The position numbers and the translations under genes are program-made. Below are positions 13,815 to 17,164 of a DNA stretch of 17,164 nt, one piece after another. The DNA is from an uncultured bacterium (GTDB lineage Bacteria > Verrucomicrobiota > Lentisphaeria > Oligosphaerales > Oligosphaeraceae), in assembly GCA_900548225.1 (NCBI GenBank), contig URJM01000044.1, positions 1 to 17,164 of the forward strand. The letters are read 5' to 3'. Below the pieces are notes generated by a model that searched no databases, was not told the DNA's origin, and was given only the letters and a program-made list of their open reading frames with translations. How positions within the stretch are numbered: position 1 is the first letter of the stretch; every line of letters begins with the position of its first letter.

Positions 13815-14657
13815 ATGAAGATCGCACTGAACACCGACATTTTCAACGACACAGGCTGTCCCGCGCCCTATCTGCGTGCAATTGCGGAGGCGGGATTCAC
13901 CCATATCCACTGGTGTCACCAATGGTCGACGGACTTCCTGTACGGCGACGCCGAAATCCGTCGAATCAAGGCGTGGTTCCAGGAGTATGGGCTGACCCTG
14001 TTGGACATCCACGGGTCCGTAGGCCCCGAGAAGAACTGGTTTGCCTCCGAGGAATACATGCGCGCTGCGGGCGTCGAGCTTGTGGCCAACCGCATGAGGA
14101 TGTTTCGCGCCCTGGAAGGCGAGGGCGCGCTCATGATGCACCTTCCGTGCGTCATGTCGCACTCAAACGCGGCGGACCGCGCAAATGCCTTTGCGCAGCT
14201 TGACAACCTTCGGAGATCCCTGGACGAACTGATGCCCCTCTCCCGCGAACTCAATGTCCCCATCGCCGTCGAGAATTTCGGATACGACACCTTTGAAATC
14301 ATCGAGTCGCTCCTGAAGGAGTATCCCGAAGACTTCCTTGGGCTCTGCTATGACAGCGGCCATGGGCACATCGGCGACGACAAGGGGCTGGACCATCTGG
14401 AGGCAAACAAGGACCGCCTCATGGCGTTGCACATCCACGACAACGACAGCACCTGCGACCAGCACCAGCCGCCATTCTACGGCACGCTGGACTGGGAGCG
14501 GTTCGCCTCAATCCTCAAGGCATCCCCGTATCCGCGCCCAATCAGCTTCGAACTCTCGGGAAGACATACGCCCTTCAGCGAAAACCTGGATGCATTCGTG
14601 GCGGACGCATATCAACGCTGCAGGAAGTTCACCCTCATGGTGCGGGGAAACGAGTAG
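13815..14657 (+). CDS. Sugar phosphate isomerase/epimerase family TIM-barrel protein
   Basis: A 280-residue cytoplasmic xylose isomerase-like TIM barrel. Metal-site residues fit the family: Glu153 in AVENFG, Asp180 in CYDSGHGH (with His183), His206/His208 in LHIHDND, and Glu246 in SFELSG. The frame is open 37 codons further upstream, but that extension is Pro/Arg-rich and unlike the family; the start MKIALNTDIF is the usual first beta strand and has AGGA eight bases before the ATG. It is related in fold but not closely similar to the protein at 1407-2216. The substrate is unknown. It is divergent from the TetR operon and precedes a small cysteine protein gene by 46 bp. Confidence 0.9.
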   Translation: MKIALNTDIFNDTGCPAPYLRAIAEAGFTHIHWCHQWSTDFLYGDAEIRRIKAWFQEYGLTLLDIHGSVGPEKNWFASEEYMRAAGVELVANRMRMFRALEGEGALMMHLPCVMSHSNAADRANAFAQLDNLRRSLDELMPLSRELNVPIAVENFGYDTFEIIESLLKEYPEDFLGLCYDSGHGHIGDDKGLDHLEANKDRLMALHIHDNDSTCDQHQPPFYGTLDWERFASILKASPYPRPISFELSGRHTPFSENLDAFVADAYQRCRKFTLMVRGNE

Positions 14658-14703
14658 CCTGAGGCATAAGTTCAATCCCAAACAGGAAAAGGAGGAGCGA
14701 ACA

Positions 14704-14928
14704 ATGGTGATTCCATCAGTCCAGCCAAACCAGCAACGGTGCGCGACATGCCAATACTGGAAGGGCGAAAGAAGAATCAAGACGCTCAACAGCAGGGAAA
14801 AAGTGGTGGAACCACTCTCCTTCGACGGGGAATGCCCAATGCTCATCTCCCGCATCAGGCTGAATTTCAACCAGGTGCCCACGAACAGCGCAGGGTGCAC
14901 ATATAAACGGTGGATCGAGCTCCCATAG
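14704..14928 (+). CDS. Small four-cysteine protein, unknown function
   Basis: A 74-residue protein with a strong AGGAGG site seven to eight bases before its ATG. Cys13 and Cys16 (CATC, followed by YWKG), Cys44 (GEC) and Cys65 (AGC) could bind one zinc, in a compact ribbon-like arrangement. It has no membrane segment or signal peptide. The frame stays open far upstream inside the isomerase gene, but only this part makes sense as a protein. I do not recognise the family. It lies directly before a decayed phosphoesterase gene and may once have been in the same transcript. Confidence 0.7.
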   Translation: MVIPSVQPNQQRCATCQYWKGERRIKTLNSREKVVEPLSFDGECPMLISRIRLNFNQVPTNSAGCTYKRWIELP

Positions 14929-14988
14929 CGCGAAGGCAAATCCAATGCGGATGACAGGCTCCGCCAGGCACAAGGAGACGGCAGCCCA

Positions 14989-15161
14989 ATGATCTTCTTC
15001 ACGGCGGACACGCATTTCGGCCACTGCCGCAGACCAGGGAAAGGGTGCTGAACGCAGGAGCCGAAATCAATGGTTATGCACCTGTGACGTTCGTGGAACT
15101 CCTGGAAAACAACGCCAGGGCAAAGGAAACCTGGCCTGGATTGTCTCTTAATATACTATAA
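14989..15161 (+). pseudogene. Collapsed metallophosphoesterase gene (both ends kept, middle lost)
   Basis: From ATG 14989 the frame reads MIFFTADTHFGH, the start of calcineurin-like phosphoesterases, in which the Asp and His bind metal. It stops at TGA 15049-15051 after 20 codons. From about 15048, in another frame, AEINGYAPVTFVELLENN resembles the usual C-terminal end of the same family (a GVDV-x-G-Y-R-P-V-T-type ending), stopping at TAA 15159-15161. Intact members are about 150-200 residues, so over 100 codons of the middle, with the other metal ligands, are missing and the frame has shifted. The product cannot be active. AAGGAG upstream suggests the old ribosome binding site is still there. 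Confidence 0.7.
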
Positions 15162-15338
15162 CTACTTGATAATAAGATAGTTGCAAAGTAAGTTGGACTA
15201 TTGGCGTGGCGGCCGTCGCACAAGCATCCCCGCAATGTCCGGAAACGCCATGGCAGAAGTGGCTGATCCGGCTTGTTTCGAGCGTGTGAAACCTGTCGGA
15301 AAGGATATATTCCACTTGTTTTGCTGGCTGACGTCGCA

Positions 15339-15410
15339 ATGAAAGAAGCGTATGCATTGAGGTTAGGCAGAGGTCGAGTGAAGAAAGAATCCGCCGCCGC
15401 AGGCGCCTGA
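15339..15410 (+). CDS. Possible 23-residue leader ORF before the ATPase gene
   Basis: ATG 15339 to TGA 15408-15410 encodes a basic 23-residue peptide of no known family. Its stop codon lies inside the left arm of the stem-loop at 15406-15443. No good ribosome binding site precedes it; it could be reached by coupling from the 30-codon frame at 15250. It may be chance. Confidence 0.2.
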   Translation: MKEAYALRLGRGRVKKESAAAGA

Positions 15411-15443
15411 ACGCCTGATTCCTCAAAGGACTGCCTGTTCAGG
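15406..15443 (+). promoter_or_regulatory. Stem-loop overlapping the ptuA ribosome binding site
   Basis: CCTGAAC (15406-15412) pairs perfectly with GTTCAGG (15437-15443). A small inner hairpin TCCT-CAA-AGGA lies at 15420-15430. The right arm covers the first three bases of the AGGGGAG ribosome binding site (15441-15447), five bases before ATG 15453, so pairing would hinder ribosome access. Confidence 0.45.
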
Positions 15444-15452
15444 GGAGACAAT

Positions 15453-16802
15453 ATGATAATCAAAAGTCTACATCTGAAAAACTTCCGTTGTTTTGATGAC
15501 TTTGGGATAGAATTCAATACCGGCGATGGTAATCACGGTGGTCTAACGGTGTTGGTCGCAAGGAATGGCGAGGGGAAAACAGCCATTCTTGATGCAATCA
15601 ACATCGCCTGGGGGCTGTATTTCCGGAAAATGCCCAAAACCAAGGGCGCATTTTTCCATAAGGAGGACCGCAAGAATTGCGACGACGCCATGGCAATGGC
15701 TTCTTATGGGTATACATCCCTGGCATCATCCTTCATCACCGAGCATGGAGACAAATCATCCATTGGCATTGTAAGGGATTGTTACCTGGATAAGAATGGC
15801 AATGCACGGACATCTGTCAAGGGAGGGATGGGACTGGATGATTATGCCAGAACATGCCTGGAAAAACGCTTTGACAATGCATTTCTGCTGCCATTGCTCG
15901 CATACTACGGGGAAGACAGGCTTTGGTCGGAACAATTGAAGGAGGAGGAGTCCAAGGCTGTCCTTTACCAGGACAGGGCTTTGGGGTATTCTGGTGCCAA
16001 CAATCGTAAAAGTGGCTTCAAAACCTTTTACAAGTGGTATGTCGACCTATGGAAATCGCTTTTTGATCAGAAGATCAAGCAGATGGATGACAGGGTCTCG
16101 TTTAATATCGATGCATTCCGTTATTATCAAACATTAAACGAGCTTCTTTCGAATGCAGTATCCGATGCCCTCAATGTTACAGGATGGAACCAACTCGACT
16201 ATGACAATGGAGAGAAGGTGCTCTATGTGCTGAACTCCATAACTAGGGAAAAAGCCGACATACGTTCATTAAGCGCAGGAAACAGAATTGTTCTTGGAGT
16301 TGTCGGGGACCTTGTTCATCGATGCTCTGTCCTGAATCCTCACGCAGGCATGGAAACCCTGGCCAAGACTCCTGGCATTGTGCTTATCGATGAAATTGAA
16401 CTTCACCTGCATCCTTCGTGGCAACAACAGATTCTGCCTACGCTTCAGAGAATCTTCCCGAAAATCCAGTTCATCGTCACCACACATAGTCCGCAGGTCG
16501 TCTCATCTGTCCCCAGGGAATGTGTCAGAATTGTCAGCGATGGACAGGTCATGCCCGCCTACTCCCAGACTCAAGGAGTGGAAAGCCAGGATATTCTGGC
16601 AGGAATCTTTGGGACAAATCCAGCGCCCCAGGAAGACGAGTATGTCCAGAAGCTAAACCGCTATGCAAGGTTGGAGGCTGAAGGCAAGGCTGACACAGTT
16701 GAAGGGAAGAAGCTCTATGAATGTCTCGTGGGACACTATGGGAAGAACTATCTTCCATTGATTCAAATTCAGATTCACAATGAGTTTTCCCAAAAGAAAT
16801 AA
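15453..16802 (+). CDS. ptuA: Septu-type defence ATPase PtuA
   Basis: A 449-residue AAA/ABC-type ATPase. The N-terminus (KSLHLKNFRCFDDF) is the usual first strand of OLD/RecF-like ATPases. The Walker A motif is A36-RNGEGKT43, with Ala instead of the first Gly. LSAGNR (273-278) is the signature motif, VLIDEIELHLHP (310-321, Asp313-Glu314) is Walker B plus D-loop, and TTHSPQ (343-348) carries the switch His345. The C-terminal part after SQTQG holds a short helical region typical of Septu ATPases. It should bind and hydrolyse ATP and control the HNH nuclease encoded 15 bp downstream; in Septu, PtuA forms a complex with PtuB that cuts nucleic acid on phage infection. GC content is lower than in the neighbouring metabolic genes. 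An unrelated OLD-like ATPase role is less likely given the partner. Confidence 0.85.
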   Translation: MIIKSLHLKNFRCFDDFGIEFNTGDGNHGGLTVLVARNGEGKTAILDAINIAWGLYFRKMPKTKGAFFHKEDRKNCDDAMAMASYGYTSLASSFITEHGDKSSIGIVRDCYLDKNGNARTSVKGGMGLDDYARTCLEKRFDNAFLLPLLAYYGEDRLWSEQLKEEESKAVLYQDRALGYSGANNRKSGFKTFYKWYVDLWKSLFDQKIKQMDDRVSFNIDAFRYYQTLNELLSNAVSDALNVTGWNQLDYDNGEKVLYVLNSITREKADIRSLSAGNRIVLGVVGDLVHRCSVLNPHAGMETLAKTPGIVLIDEIELHLHPSWQQQILPTLQRIFPKIQFIVTTHSPQVVSSVPRECVRIVSDGQVMPAYSQTQGVESQDILAGIFGTNPAPQEDEYVQKLNRYARLEAEGKADTVEGKKLYECLVGHYGKNYLPLIQIQIHNEFSQKK

Positions 16803-16817
16803 CATGTAAGGGGGGAT

Positions 16818-17164
16818 ATGCACCATTTTGAACGAGGACAATCACCTGTGGATTTGCAGGCAATAGCACGCAAGGGGATTAATTGGAGTAGTTTTGCCGG
16901 CTCCCATGCGCATAGGATTGTCGGCGATGCATTGTATGAGAGGCAACATCACTATTGCGCCTACTGCGAAGTCTTATTGGAGCAAAAAACAGATGGCCAT
17001 ACCGAACACCTTGCGCGGCGAAGCGACTTCCCCCAAAGAACATTTGATTGGTATAATTTGTTTTTCTCATGCAATCATATTGACTCATGCGGGAGATTCA
17101 AGGACAATTCCAGAATCCAATTCGATGTCAATGACATCATAGACCCTTACATGTTATTTCTTTT
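16818..17164 (+). CDS. ptuB: Septu-type HNH endonuclease PtuB (3' partial)
   Basis: The gene starts at ATG 16818 with a strong AAGGGGGG site and runs off the right edge; 115 residues are visible out of about 200 or more expected. HNH-family features are clear: C47-AY-C50 zinc pair, H61-T-E63-H64 with the likely catalytic His, then W78-Y-N80-L with S84-C85 and C91-G. This matches the HNH group found with PtuA in Septu and with RT-ATPase retrons. It should be the nuclease effector, held in check or directed by the ATPase. Only 15 bp separate it from ptuA. Base composition is AT-rich like ptuA. Confidence 0.83.
   Translation, partial: MHHFERGQSPVDLQAIARKGINWSSFAGSHAHRIVGDALYERQHHYCAYCEVLLEQKTDGHTEHLARRSDFPQRTFDWYNLFFSCNHIDSCGRFKDNSRIQFDVNDIIDPYMLFL

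Larger units (their letters stand above)
14929..15452. other. 524-bp stretch without an intact gene
   Basis: It holds the phosphoesterase remnant (14989-15161), an AT-rich block (about 15141-15190) with several TATAAT-like hexamers and an AACTA/TAGTT inverted repeat (15160-15181), and the stem-loop in front of the ATPase gene (15406-15443). Two short frames overlap by ATGA: 30 codons from 15250 and 23 codons from 15339 to 15410. I recognise neither. Confidence 0.55.

Noticed and set aside
14929..15452. Retron (msr-msd RNA and reverse transcriptase) upstream of the ATPase-HNH pair
   Set aside because: No reverse transcriptase motif is found in any frame upstream within the window; only simple stem-loops are seen. 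A downstream reverse transcriptase cannot be excluded.
15074..15517. 147-codon minus-strand frame across the start of ptuA
   Set aside because: It overlaps the well-supported ptuA start and the phosphoesterase remnant, and its product resembles nothing known.

Overview
The window looks like a chromosomal segment of a GC-rich, Gram-negative member of the PVC superphylum, most likely Lentisphaerota (Victivallis-like). This rests on three things: a pseudopilin of the type that is greatly expanded in that group, placed as first gene of a carbohydrate operon; a secreted LamG plus DUF4091-type protein; and several TIM-barrel sugar isomerases. No rRNA, tRNA or CRISPR array was found.

Layout. 1-1283 (+): the repeat-rich C-terminal tail of a protein entering from the left, then a membrane-anchored coiled-coil protein with an LTxxQ-like periplasmic region. 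1407-2216 (-): a sugar phosphate isomerase/epimerase-like TIM barrel. 2217-2713: a long non-coding stretch with several inverted repeats and two near-identical palindromes. 2714-9700 (-): a carbohydrate-use operon read pseudopilin, LamG/DUF4091 secreted protein, MFS transporter, cytoplasmic GH95-like glycosidase. A divergent AraC-family regulator (10169-11029, +) faces it. The inferred scheme is that the secreted protein handles a glycan outside the cytoplasm, the transporter imports the product, the GH95-like enzyme cleaves it inside, and isomerases feed the sugar into metabolism under AraC control.

11118-13513 (-): a tight operon of TetR regulator, flavodoxin-fold reductase with a CX2CX2CX5C cysteine cluster, and YqhD-like iron-dependent alcohol dehydrogenase. 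Its promoter overlaps a perfect palindrome that is a good operator candidate. 13815-14657 (+): a second TIM-barrel sugar isomerase. 14704-14928 (+): a small four-cysteine protein.

The right end changes character. A collapsed remnant of a metallophosphoesterase gene (14989-15161) lies in a 520-bp stretch without an intact gene. It is followed by an AAA/ABC-type ATPase (15453-16802) and, 15 bp later, an HNH endonuclease (16818 onward, cut by the window edge). This pair matches the Septu anti-phage system (PtuA-PtuB). The ptuA ribosome binding site is partly enclosed in a predicted stem-loop. No reverse transcriptase is visible, so a retron version of this pair is not supported by this window, though the downstream side is not seen.
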